This document shows positions 8,919 through 17,528 of a stretch of DNA of 64,000 nucleotides, piece by piece. The DNA lies in assembly GCF_004421005.1 (NCBI RefSeq), contig NZ_CP038026.1:2170001-2234000 (forward strand), read 5' to 3'. The notes beneath the pieces were generated by a model, which had not been told where the DNA came from, searched no databases, and was given only the letters and a program-made list of their open reading frames with translations. The stretch is from Pseudoduganella plicata. Its GTDB lineage: Bacteria > Pseudomonadota > Gammaproteobacteria > Burkholderiales > Burkholderiaceae_D. The position numbers and the translations under genes were made by a program. Positions within the stretch are counted from its first letter, which is position 1, and the number at the start of each line of letters is the position of its first letter.

Positions 8919-10727
8919 TTAGTCGTGCAGCTTGACGCCGAAGCGCAGCGCGATGCCGAGGCCGATGGCCACCAGCGTGATGTTGATGAAGGACAGCGCC
9001 GCGACCAGTTCCGTCGAGCCGCCCGCCCACAGCGAGACAAGCATGGCGCCGATGACCTCGGTGCCGGGCGACAGCAGGTAGACGCCCGTCGAATATTCGC
9101 GCTCGAAGATCAGGAAGATCATCAGCCAGCTGCCCAGGAGGCCATAGCGCACCAGCGGCAGCGTGACCTGGCGGACCACCTGGCCGCGGTTGGCGCCGAC
9201 GGCGCGCGCCGCCTCTTCCAGCTCGGGGCCAACCTGCAGCAGCGCGGTGGAAATCAGGCGCATGCCGTAGGCCATCCACACGACCGAATAGGCCAGCCAG
9301 ACGGCGAAGATCGTCGAACGCAGCGAGCGCAATGCCGGGATCAGATGTGCGGACAGCCACGCCGCCACCGGGTTGTCGGCCGCCTGCAGCATGCCATCGA
9401 GCCAGCTTGGCACGAACAGGAACACCCACAGGAACGCCAGGCCCGCCAGCAGGCCGGGAACGGCGCGCGGCACCAGTACGCTGTAGTCGAGGAAGCGGGC
9501 GATGCCGTCCTGGCGGCGGTGCATCGCCAGCGCGATGAAGCTGTAGCAGACGACGGCCAGGCCGCCGCCCACGACGCCGATCAGCACCGTATTGACGATG
9601 GCGCGGATCAGCGACGGCTGTTCCAGGATGTCGCGGAAGTGCTGCAACGTCAGCACGCCCGCCAGGCTGACGCCCTCTCCCCAGTATTCGACGAACGAGC
9701 GCAGCGCGATACCGGACAGCGGCATGACGATGGTCAGCAGCAGCCACGCGCCCAGCAGCGCATAGGCCAGCCACTTCCAGCGGCCCAGCGGCAGCGCCTT
9801 GCTGCGCGCGCCCTTGCCCTTGATCGACACATACTTGTTCGCCGAGCGCAGCAGCCAGCGCTGCAGCATCACCAGCGGCATCGTCACCATGACGAGGCAG
9901 ACGGCAACGGCGGCCATCAGGTGATACGATGGCGTGCCCAGTTTGTTGGTCAGTTTATAGAGGTAGGTCGGCAGCACCAGGTGGCCTTCCGGATCGCCCA
10001 GCACCAGCACCAGCCCGAACACCTCGAAGCCGAGGAAGAACACCAGCACGCCCGCATACGCCAGCGCGGGCATGATCATCGGCAGCGACACGGACATCAT
10101 GACCCGCAGCGGCGAAGCACCTGCCACGCGGGCTGCCTCCTCCACGTCGGAGCCCAGGCTGCGCAGCGCCGACGACGCGTACAGATACACATGCGGCACG
10201 TGCGTCAGCCCGGCGATGACGACGATGCTGGTGAACGAATACACGTTCCACGGAATGAAGCCGATGATCGCCTTGATCCACGTCGAGTAGAAGCCTACGG
10301 GCCCCATCGAGACGACATAGCCGAAGCCCATGACCATCGGCGACACGAAGATCGGCACCAGCAGCAGCGGCGCGATCCAGTTGCGCCCCGGCAGATCGGT
10401 GCGCACCATCAGGAAGGCCAGCATGCCGCCCAGCGGCACGGCGATCGCCGCCAGTCCGGCCGCCAGCATCAGGCCGTTCCTGAACGCCATGCCGAAGTCC
10501 GGATCGTCGACGATGAAACGGTAGGCGTCCAGCCCCAGTTCCTTTTCCGGCATGAAGAACGGCGCGGACAGGAAGCTCTGGTAGAAGATCAGGCACAGCG
10601 GCGCGAAAATGGCCAGTGCGGTCAGCACGACCACCAGTGCGCGCAGCCAGTTCACGCGCGGGCCGCGCGCAGCCGCGAGGGCCGGGATAGTGGCGCCCTG
10701 GGCGAGCGTCGAAGTAGCGTTCAGCAT
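8919..10727 (-). CDS. ABC transporter permease, fused double-domain (FbpB-type)
   Basis: Inner-membrane permease of 602 residues with two BPD_transp_1 halves in one chain. Each half has an EAA loop: EEAARVAGASPLRVMMSVSL in the first half and EEAARAVGANRGQVVRQVTL in the second. About 12 hydrophobic segments are spread over both halves. This fused layout is that of FbpB/AfuB iron(III) and related importers, where a single polypeptide supplies both membrane domains for an ATPase dimer. It lies 10 bp downstream of the binding-protein gene and 22 bp upstream of the ATPase gene, forming one transport operon. Confidence 0.9.
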   Translation of the reverse strand: MLNATSTLAQGATIPALAAARGPRVNWLRALVVVLTALAIFAPLCLIFYQSFLSAPFFMPEKELGLDAYRFIVDDPDFGMAFRNGLMLAAGLAAIAVPLGGMLAFLMVRTDLPGRNWIAPLLLVPIFVSPMVMGFGYVVSMGPVGFYSTWIKAIIGFIPWNVYSFTSIVVIAGLTHVPHVYLYASSALRSLGSDVEEAARVAGASPLRVMMSVSLPMIMPALAYAGVLVFFLGFEVFGLVLVLGDPEGHLVLPTYLYKLTNKLGTPSYHLMAAVAVCLVMVTMPLVMLQRWLLRSANKYVSIKGKGARSKALPLGRWKWLAYALLGAWLLLTIVMPLSGIALRSFVEYWGEGVSLAGVLTLQHFRDILEQPSLIRAIVNTVLIGVVGGGLAVVCYSFIALAMHRRQDGIARFLDYSVLVPRAVPGLLAGLAFLWVFLFVPSWLDGMLQAADNPVAAWLSAHLIPALRSLRSTIFAVWLAYSVVWMAYGMRLISTALLQVGPELEEAARAVGANRGQVVRQVTLPLVRYGLLGSWLMIFLIFEREYSTGVYLLSPGTEVIGAMLVSLWAGGSTELVAALSFINITLVAIGLGIALRFGVKLHD

Positions 10728-10737
10728 GGCGTGCTCC

Positions 10738-11823
10738 TTACTTTTTGCCGGCGGTTTCTTTCCAGCCCTTCAGGAATGCCATGCGCTTGGCAGGGGCCAG
10801 GTATTGCAGCAGTGCCGGCGAGACGGGGATCGGCTTGACATTGGCCTGGCCGATGGTCTTGATCAGGTCCGCGCTGGTCGTCTCGCCCGTCACGTCGGCG
10901 CGGATTGCGTACAGTTTCGAGTCGTTGGCGATGATCGTCTGGCCCCGCTTCGACAGCATGTAGTCCAGCCACAGCTTGGCCGCGTTGACGTTTTTCGCCG
11001 CCTTGTTGATGAAGACCACGCGCGACACGATCTGCGTGTAGTCCTTCGGCAGCACGACGCCGATCGACGGATCGGTCTTGGCGCGCACCAGCGCATAGGA
11101 GCCCAGAACGTTGTAGCCGATCAGGTTCTCGCCGGACGAAATGCGCTCCATCATCGTGCCGGTGGACGACTGTACCCGCACCTTGGCCACACCGAACGCC
11201 TTCTGCAGGTCGGCGAATTTCGCGTACGTCTGCGCATCGTGCGTCATGAACATGAAGCCGACACCGGATTTCTCGATATCGTAGGTCGTGACCTTGTCGC
11301 GGAACTTCGGCTGCTGGATCAGCCGCGCGAAGTCGTCGTGCGTCTGCGGCACTTCGTTGGCGGCCAGCAGGCGCTTGTTGTAGACAATCGCGGCCGGCTC
11401 GAACGTGGTGCCGTAGGCCTTGTTCTCCCACACGGCCCACGCGGGCAGGCCGCCCGCTTCGACGGACTTGTACTGCAGCGCGCTGCCTTCGCTGGCCAGC
11501 TTCATCTGCAGGTCCATCGCCGAGGACCACATCACGTCGGCCGTGTTGCCGCCCGCGGCGCGTTCGGAGATGAAGCGGTTGTAGACTTCCGTCGAATTCA
11601 TGTCGTTGTATTCGACCGAGATGCCGGGATACAGCGCATTGAAGTCGCGGATCAGCGGCTGCGTGGCCTTGCTGTCGGTGGCGCCGTAGACCACCAGTTT
11701 GCCCTCCTTCCTCGCGCCCTCGATCAGCTTCTGGTAGTCGGCCGGGTAGCCTGCCGGCACCTGGGCCAGGGCGGTGCCCGCGGCCAGGGTCAGCAGGACT
11801 GCAATTGCGGTTTTCATCGTCAT
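10738..11823 (-). CDS. periplasmic substrate-binding protein of an iron(III)-type ABC importer
   Basis: 361 residues with a Sec signal peptide (MTMKTAIAVLLTLAAGTALA, probable cleavage before Gln21). The mature protein begins with the KLIEGARKEGKLVVYGATDS pattern of the FbpA/AfuA-like cluster and contains ADVMWSSAMDLQMKLASEG and FEPAAIVYNKRLL, typical of periplasmic binding proteins with two lobes. It should deliver substrate to the fused permease downstream. Ligand type is not evident; iron(III), phosphonates and organic acids all occur in this cluster. It follows the tctC-like gene after only 25 bp, so the porin, TctC and ABC genes may form a single transcription unit. Confidence 0.87.
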   Translation of the reverse strand: MTMKTAIAVLLTLAAGTALAQVPAGYPADYQKLIEGARKEGKLVVYGATDSKATQPLIRDFNALYPGISVEYNDMNSTEVYNRFISERAAGGNTADVMWSSAMDLQMKLASEGSALQYKSVEAGGLPAWAVWENKAYGTTFEPAAIVYNKRLLAANEVPQTHDDFARLIQQPKFRDKVTTYDIEKSGVGFMFMTHDAQTYAKFADLQKAFGVAKVRVQSSTGTMMERISSGENLIGYNVLGSYALVRAKTDPSIGVVLPKDYTQIVSRVVFINKAAKNVNAAKLWLDYMLSKRGQTIIANDSKLYAIRADVTGETTSADLIKTIGQANVKPIPVSPALLQYLAPAKRMAFLKGWKETAGKK

Positions 11824-11848
11824 GGTTGTCTCCGTGTGTTATGAAGGT

Positions 11849-12829
11849 TCAGCGCATCAGGCCAAGCTGGCTGGCGCGCTTGCCGTAGTCGTCCACGGCT
11901 TTTTGTACGTAATCGGTCAGTGCCGGGCCGGTCAGGCTCAGCGGATACAGGCCGGCGGCGGTGCGCAGCCGGGCGAAATCGGGCGTCGCCATCATGCGGT
12001 CGAACGTCTGCACCCAGCGGCGATAATCGGCCTCGGACGCCTGGGGGCCCATCCAGATGCCGCGGATCGTGGGCCAGACCACGTCGTAGCCTTGCTCGCG
12101 CGCGGTCGGCACGCCGGCCAGCGCGCCGGGCAGGCGCCCTTCCGAGAGCACGGCCAGCACCCGGACCTTGCCGTTGGCGGACATCAGGTGCGCTTCCGAC
12201 GCATCGCCGGACACCACGTGCACGAAGTCCGCCTGCATCGCCGTGAAGGCTTCGCCGCCGCCCTCCAGCGCCACGAAGCGCAGCACCTTCGGATCGATGC
12301 CGGCACTGCGTACCAGCAGCGCCATCTTGAGCCAGTCCTGGCTGCCGATGGTGCCGGACACGCCGATCAGCACCCTGGACGGGTGGCGCTTCAGCGCCGC
12401 GATCAGGTCGGCCAGCGTGCGGTACGGCGAGCCGCTGCGCACGGCGATCATGCCGTAGTCCGCGCCCAGCGCTGCCACCCAGCGTACGTCCGCCGGCCTG
12501 GCCTTGCCGAACTTGCCTTGCGCAAGATTGAGCAGCGAACCGCCGGAGAACGCCACCAGCGTGTTGGCATCGCCGCGCCGCGACGACACCAGCGAATGCC
12601 AGGCCACGGCGCCGATGCCGCCGGGCAGATAGCTCAGGCGCAGCGGCCGGCCGGCCTGGTCGGGCAGCCCCTTCAGGCCGTCGCGTACCAGCTTGCACGT
12701 CAGGTCCATTGCGCCGCCCGGCTTCGACGGCACGATGCATTCGATCGCGCCGTTCGGCCCGCCGGCTGGCGCTGCGGCGCCGACGCGCGCGAGCATCGCA
12801 AGGAAGCACAGTGCAAGAAGGCGGCGCAT
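11849..12829 (-). CDS. TctC/Bug-family tricarboxylate-type periplasmic receptor
   Basis: Extracytoplasmic receptor of 326 residues with a signal peptide ending near Ala-Ala-Ala at about residue 20. The mature sequence shows the TctC/Bug pattern: a first strand ending IECIVPSKPGGAMDLTCKLV, the second conserved loop LSYLPGGIGAVAWHSL, and GVSGTIGSQDWLKMALL. In complete TTT systems TctC binds citrate or another carboxylate and feeds the TctAB membrane pair; neither TctA nor TctB is in this window. Its ATG is one base after the porin TGA (TGACATG), which implies translational coupling. The start at 12829 was chosen for the signal peptide; upstream codons overlap the porin gene and look non-coding. 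Confidence 0.85.
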   Translation of the reverse strand: MRRLLALCFLAMLARVGAAAPAGGPNGAIECIVPSKPGGAMDLTCKLVRDGLKGLPDQAGRPLRLSYLPGGIGAVAWHSLVSSRRGDANTLVAFSGGSLLNLAQGKFGKARPADVRWVAALGADYGMIAVRSGSPYRTLADLIAALKRHPSRVLIGVSGTIGSQDWLKMALLVRSAGIDPKVLRFVALEGGGEAFTAMQADFVHVVSGDASEAHLMSANGKVRVLAVLSEGRLPGALAGVPTAREQGYDVVWPTIRGIWMGPQASEADYRRWVQTFDRMMATPDFARLRTAAGLYPLSLTGPALTDYVQKAVDDYGKRASQLGLMR

Positions 12830-12830
12830 G

Positions 12831-13901
12831 TCAGAACCGGTGCTGGATGCCGACGATGGCGCCGCGCTGCGTATCGCCGAATCCCGGATCGTCGCGCGAC
12901 AGGCCGACCAGCTGGTCGTGCTTCGCCTTCGCATACGCTACCGTCGCATACAGGTCGGTGCGTTTCGACAGCGCATAGCGGTAGCGCGCCACCAACATCA
13001 GCGGATCGGCATCCGCACCCGCTGCCGTGTTCTTCACGTTCATGTAGTAGACGGCGCCCGTCAGCGTCACGTTCGGTACCGGCTTGTACGCGACGCCTGT
13101 CCAGTACGTGTCGCCCTGGACGTCCGCTGTCGCGCCGGCGCCGGGTTCGAGCCGGTAATCGCGGCCGGCCACCCAGAACTTGACGTTGCCCATCGTGTAG
13201 TAGGCGCCCAGGTGGATCACGCGGGCTTCGTCGCGCCGGCCCGTGAGCGGGACGCTGTTGCCATTCTCGCGTTCCCACGTGGCCATCAGGCCCAGGCCGT
13301 CGGACTCATAGCTGACGGCGGCGGCAAGCTTCCTGCTGTCGCTGCCGGACGCCGTTTGCTCGCCGAGCGCGTATGACAGGCCATACTTGACGTCGCCCGT
13401 GCTGCCGGAATATTTGACCAGGTTGTCGAAGCCCGTCGTCATGCCGTATTTGCTGGGGCCCGTCGCGTTGCCCGTTGTCGCCCACGAGTAGAACGGGGCA
13501 AAGCCCATCGGGTCGAAGCGGATCACGGTGTCATACACGCTGGTGAACGAGCGGCCCAGCACGAGGCGGCCGAACTTGCCTTCCAGCCCCACATTGGCCT
13601 GGCGGCGGAACAGCTGGCCGTCAATGCCGCCCGTGTCCATCAGGATGCCGCCTTCGAGCTGGTAGACGGCTTTCAGGTCGCCGCCCAGGTCTTCGACGCC
13701 CTTGATCCCCCAGCGCGAGGTGTTCATGCCGCCGGAGCTGACGCGGGTCATCGAGCGGCCGTTCGGTGCCGCATCGGAAGCGTAGTCGATGCCTGTGTCG
13801 AGCAGGCCGTAGAGGGTCACGGCGGATTGGGCGTGGGTCGCTGGTGCGGCCAGGCAGGCCACGGCGGCCAATGCGCCGCAGGCGATGGTGGTTCTTTTCA
13901 C
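12831..13901 (-). CDS. general porin of the Gram-negative type (Omp32-like)
   Basis: Outer-membrane beta-barrel of 356 residues. The GTG start at 13901 is preceded by AGGAG at 8-base spacing and gives a clean signal peptide ending THA before QSAVTLYGLLD. The mature protein has the betaproteobacterial porin hallmarks: VTLYGLLDTGIDYAS at the N-terminus, SRWGIKGVEDLGGDLKAVYQ near strand 2, an RRQANVGLEGKFG strand and a final aromatic strand ending in Phe. It probably admits the solute captured by the TctC receptor or ABC binding protein encoded just downstream. It is divergent from tctD, so TctDE control is likely, as known for OpdH and citrate porins (family knowledge). Confidence 0.9.
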   Translation of the reverse strand: MKRTTIACGALAAVACLAAPATHAQSAVTLYGLLDTGIDYASDAAPNGRSMTRVSSGGMNTSRWGIKGVEDLGGDLKAVYQLEGGILMDTGGIDGQLFRRQANVGLEGKFGRLVLGRSFTSVYDTVIRFDPMGFAPFYSWATTGNATGPSKYGMTTGFDNLVKYSGSTGDVKYGLSYALGEQTASGSDSRKLAAAVSYESDGLGLMATWERENGNSVPLTGRRDEARVIHLGAYYTMGNVKFWVAGRDYRLEPGAGATADVQGDTYWTGVAYKPVPNVTLTGAVYYMNVKNTAAGADADPLMLVARYRYALSKRTDLYATVAYAKAKHDQLVGLSRDDPGFGDTQRGAIVGIQHRF

Positions 13902-14002
13902 GGATTGTCTCCTGGGTTTATAGTTATTGCGCTTGCCCTCGTGGCGGGGCATGTGGGTACTATAGAATCGTCAACCTTTCAAAATGCTTTCAGGCCCCAG
14001 AC

Positions 14003-14695
14003 ATGCGCATCCTCCTGGTAGAAGACCACACCGAACTGCAACACTGGCTCGCCAGGGCGCTGCGCGATGCGCATCTTACGGTGGAATGCGCCGATAACGG
14101 GGCCGATGCGGACGCGCTGCTGCACACGCAGGAATACGCGCTGGTGATTCTGGACCTGACCTTGCCGCGCATGGATGGCCTGGAGGTGCTCAAGCGCCTG
14201 CGCGCACGCGGCGGTGCCGTCAGCAAGACGCCCGTGCTGATCCTGACGGCGCGCGGCGGCCTGGAAGACCGCGTGCAGGGCCTGAACCTGGGCGCCGACG
14301 ATTATCTCGCCAAACCGTTCGAGCTGGTGGAGCTGGAGGCGCGAGTCAAGGCGCTGCTGCGCCGCGGCCTGGGCAACGAAGCACTGGTGTACCGCTGCGG
14401 CGAGCTGGCGTTCGACACCGTCTCGCGCATGTTCAGCTACTACGGCAACAACCTGGCGCTGACGCCGCGCGAACACGCCGTGCTGGAAGCGCTGATCACC
14501 CGCAGCGGCCGCGCCGTGGCGAAGGAAAAGCTGTTCGACGAGGTGTTCGCGCTGGCGGACGACGCCAACCTGGACGCCATCGAACTGTACATCCACCGCG
14601 TGCGCAAGAAGCTGGAGAGCGGCCAGCCCGGCGCCGCCGCCATCACGACCTTGCGCGGCATCGGCTACCTGCTGCAGCCGCGCGACGCCGCATAG
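14003..14695 (+). CDS. tctD: TctD-type OmpR-family response regulator
   Basis: 230 residues. Receiver domain (1-115) with acidic residues Glu7/Asp8, phospho-acceptor Asp51 in VILDLTLPRMDG, and the conserved Thr/Lys of LTARGG and AKPFE. The C-terminal winged helix (about 130-226) contains LTPREHAVLEALITRSGRAV and IELYIHRVRKKL. The ATG at 14003 gives the canonical MRILLVEDH start. It is 5 bp upstream of its kinase gene and divergent from the porin-TctC operon. In characterised TctDE systems phosphorylated TctD derepresses tricarboxylate porin and transporter genes, so the neighbouring operon is the likely target. Confidence 0.88.
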   Translation: MRILLVEDHTELQHWLARALRDAHLTVECADNGADADALLHTQEYALVILDLTLPRMDGLEVLKRLRARGGAVSKTPVLILTARGGLEDRVQGLNLGADDYLAKPFELVELEARVKALLRRGLGNEALVYRCGELAFDTVSRMFSYYGNNLALTPREHAVLEALITRSGRAVAKEKLFDEVFALADDANLDAIELYIHRVRKKLESGQPGAAAITTLRGIGYLLQPRDAA

Positions 14696-14700
14696 CGGAC

Positions 14701-16128
14701 ATGGGAAGCGTGCCGGAACGGTCACGCCACGGTGCCGGCAGCCTGCGCGGCCAGCTGCTGCGCTGGCTGCTGCTGCCGCTGATCGTGCTGGAGGTATTCA
14801 ACACCGTGTCGGCGTATCACAACGCGCTGGACGCGGCGGACGTGGCCTACGACCGCTCGCTGCTGGCCTCGACGCGGGCGCTGGCCGAACGGGTGTCGAT
14901 CGTCGGCGGCAAGGTGGTGGCGGACGTGCCATACGTGGCGCTGGACAGCTTCGAGACCGATACGCTGGGCCGTATCTACTACAAGGTCACGGGCCTGCGC
15001 GGCGAGACGGTGTCCGGTTACGACGACCTGCCGCCTGTCCCCGCCAACGTGCCGCGCTCCGAAAGCTATCCCGCGCTGGTGCGCTTCTACCACGCCGACT
15101 ACAACGGCCAGCCGGTGCGCATCGCCGCGCTGCTGCAGCCCGTGTACGACGACTCGATGCGCGGCATCGCGCTGATCCAGGTTGGGGAAACGCTCGATGC
15201 GCGGCGCGGGCTGACGAACAAGATCCTGCTCGACACGGTGCTGTGGCAGGCCGGCCTCGTGGCGGCGGCGGCGCTGCTGATCTGGTTTGCCGTGCGCCTC
15301 GTGCTGCGGCCCCTGATGCTGCTGAAACGCGAAGTGGAGTCGCGCAGCGTGTCCGACCTGTCCGACCTCGACGCCACCCTCGTCCACAAGGAAGTGCGCC
15401 CGCTGGTGGCGGCGATGAACGCGTCGATGTCGCGCATCCAGGGCCTGATCAACAGCCAGCGGCGCTTCATCGCGGACGCGTCGCACCAGCTGCGCACGCC
15501 GTTGACGGTGCTGCGCACGCAAACGGAAATGGCGCAGCGCGAGATCGGCCGCCACGGCGCGCCGCCGCAAGTGACGACGCTGGTCGACAGCATTGCCACC
15601 ACGACCGACGCGGCAGTCCACCTCGCCAACCGCTTGCTGACGCTGGCCCGCATCGAGCACAGTAAAGGCGGCCTGGCCGAGCCGGTCGCGCTGCGAGCGC
15701 TGGTGCAGGAGATCGCGCTGGAGCTCGCCCCGAACGCGGTGCGTGCGCGCATCGATCTCGCACTGGAAGCGCCGGAGGAAATCGTCGTCTCGGGACAGGC
15801 ATTGCTGCTGCACGAGATGATATCGAACCTGGTGGACAACGCGCTGCGCTATACGCCGGCCGACGGCAGCGTCGTGCTGCGGGTGCTGACGACCGATGGC
15901 GGCGCGGTGCTGGAGGTGGAGGATGGCGGTCCCGGCATCCCGGCGGCGGAGCGCGAACGGGTGTTCGCGCCGTTTTACCGGGCGCCTTCGTCGATGGCCG
16001 CCAACCCCGGCGGGGCCGGGTTGGGGCTGGCGATTGTCAGCGATATCGCCGCGCTGCATGGCGCCGCGATATCGCTGCATGATGGTACCGGAGGTCGCGG
16101 CTTGCTGGTGCGGCTGGAATTGCACTGA
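14701..16128 (+). CDS. tctE: TctE-type membrane sensor histidine kinase
   Basis: 475 residues with two transmembrane helices (about 18-38 and 178-202) bracketing a 2CSK_N-like periplasmic sensor domain (LASTRALAERVSIVGGKVV and related motifs). A linker follows, then HisKA with His262 in FIADASHQLRTPLTVLR, the N-box EMISNLVDNALRYTP and G-boxes DGGPGIP and GAGLGLAIV. It should sense an external carboxylate or related solute and phosphorylate the TctD-like regulator encoded 5 bp upstream. The extracytoplasmic domain type is the same as in TctE and QseC-like citrate sensors; the ligand here is inferred only. Confidence 0.87.
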   Translation: MGSVPERSRHGAGSLRGQLLRWLLLPLIVLEVFNTVSAYHNALDAADVAYDRSLLASTRALAERVSIVGGKVVADVPYVALDSFETDTLGRIYYKVTGLRGETVSGYDDLPPVPANVPRSESYPALVRFYHADYNGQPVRIAALLQPVYDDSMRGIALIQVGETLDARRGLTNKILLDTVLWQAGLVAAAALLIWFAVRLVLRPLMLLKREVESRSVSDLSDLDATLVHKEVRPLVAAMNASMSRIQGLINSQRRFIADASHQLRTPLTVLRTQTEMAQREIGRHGAPPQVTTLVDSIATTTDAAVHLANRLLTLARIEHSKGGLAEPVALRALVQEIALELAPNAVRARIDLALEAPEEIVVSGQALLLHEMISNLVDNALRYTPADGSVVLRVLTTDGGAVLEVEDGGPGIPAAERERVFAPFYRAPSSMAANPGGAGLGLAIVSDIAALHGAAISLHDGTGGRGLLVRLELH

Positions 16129-16229
16129 GCGAACAGCCGCGCATCGGTGGCCGGGACCCGCCCGCTATCATGGAGAACTTCGGCGACCGTTCGGCAATTA
16201 TCCGACAACCGCCGAGAAGCGCCGGCTAT

Positions 16230-17291
16230 TTACATGTGCAGCATGTACCAGGTGCCCTTGTCGCCGCCCGCGGCCCAGGTACCGGCGATTTTCAGCGGCG
16301 ACTCGAAACTGCCGGTAAAGCCTGGCCCGCTGATGCCGTTGCCGACCAGCGAGAAGCTGGCCACACCTTGCGCATCGACCGTACCGGAAATGTCAAATGC
16401 GATATTGTAGTTGTTATTGCAATGCCCGTTCACCACCCCGTTGCTGGCGATCCTGACGGAGCAGATACCCTCGGCCGTTCCGGTAAACCAGACCTGCCAG
16501 ACGCCGGTGAAGCGTTCCACATTCAGTTTTTGTCGACCGGTGGCAGCCTGCGCATAACCGGCCAGTTCCGAGTTGAACGATTGCGTCCGGACAGGCTTGG
16601 CGGGATCGACCGGGGTCGTCGTGCCAACGATGTCGCACTTCAGCTCAACACCGGTCACGGTGTCGCGCCAGCAGGTTTGATTGCTGACAGTTGTGCTGCG
16701 CGGGAACTTGTAAGTTACGGCGGTGACCGTCTTCACAGCAGTAAACGTGCCTGCCCGGACGGTCAGGGGCTCGACCGCCACGACCGAACCTTTGGCCGTC
16801 ACGGCGGTATGTTCGTCGGCGTCGTTGGTGCAGGTACGGGTCGTACTCGTTTCCCAGGTCTGCCCGAGGGTCAGCGTGGCCGGGATTTCGGCAAAAGCAG
16901 GCGTGAAGACGTAGCCGCAGGGCTCCCCGACCGACTTACGTGCGCCGTCCACGGTGTACTGCGTGTAGGTGCGGTTCTCACCGTCCTGCTCCACTTCGGC
17001 GCGCGCATACGCGCCATCGGCATCGATATGCGTCGTGACGACCGATCCCCACGACACACCGCTGGCATCGGGCTGGCCGGCGACCGAATAACGCCAGGCA
17101 ACGTAGTTCGACTCGAAGTCCTTGACCGTCTGCTTGGCGCTACGGTAACTGGCCTGCGCCGGCGGCGATGTCGGCCCTCCCTGCTCACCGCCACCGCCAC
17201 CGCAAGCTGTCAGCATCGTTGCTACGGCAAGAGCGGCGATAAACGTGTGTTTCGCCTGCTGCGGTAGTGTTACCTGTTCTACTTTTTTCAC
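16230..17291 (-). CDS. putative lipoprotein of unknown function
   Basis: 353 residues starting at a GTG. The N-terminus has a positively charged region, a hydrophobic core and a lipobox (MLTAC, Cys at about residue 30) followed by GGGGG, so it should be lipidated and exported. The rest is rich in Thr, Val and Gly and looks mostly beta; several Cys residues (CGYVF, RTCTND, NQTCW, LKCDI, ICSV, GHCNN) could form disulphides. I do not recognise a named domain. A TATAAT hexamer on the minus strand at 17325-17320, about 30 bases before the start, may be its -10 element. It converges with tctE (101 bp gap, no clear terminator) and seems monocistronic. Confidence 0.7.
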   Translation of the reverse strand: MKKVEQVTLPQQAKHTFIAALAVATMLTACGGGGGEQGGPTSPPAQASYRSAKQTVKDFESNYVAWRYSVAGQPDASGVSWGSVVTTHIDADGAYARAEVEQDGENRTYTQYTVDGARKSVGEPCGYVFTPAFAEIPATLTLGQTWETSTTRTCTNDADEHTAVTAKGSVVAVEPLTVRAGTFTAVKTVTAVTYKFPRSTTVSNQTCWRDTVTGVELKCDIVGTTTPVDPAKPVRTQSFNSELAGYAQAATGRQKLNVERFTGVWQVWFTGTAEGICSVRIASNGVVNGHCNNNYNIAFDISGTVDAQGVASFSLVGNGISGPGFTGSFESPLKIAGTWAAGGDKGTWYMLHM

Positions 17292-17528
17292 TTGCTATCC
17301 CAGTAATTTCCAATATCAAATTATAACTTCCAAGAGGAAATTATGGGAAAAGCAAGCATGGCGGCCAGCCTGGACGTTGTGCAGTTGTAACAACGCGTTG
17401 CAGGTATCTCGGTAACGGGCCTGCTGGCCGGCGGCCGGCACGCTGGATGCACGTTTGCCTGCGCCGATTACCAGCCTTCGTCAGGAAGCGGCGGACGGCA
17501 CAGGCCTGGCCAAAGCGGATGGAGGCGC

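Noticed and set aside
8897..9040. N-terminal extension of the ABC ATPase to 9040
   Set aside because: The extra residues are Arg/Ser-rich, overlap the permease gene, and a strong ribosome-binding site precedes the start at 8896.
12830..12934. N-terminal extension of the TctC-like protein to 12934
   Set aside because: It would overlap the porin 3' end and mask the signal peptide that begins at 12829.
13902..13952. Upstream start for the porin at 13952
   Set aside because: It puts 17 charged residues before an otherwise normal signal peptide; the GTG at 13901 has AGGAG at correct spacing.
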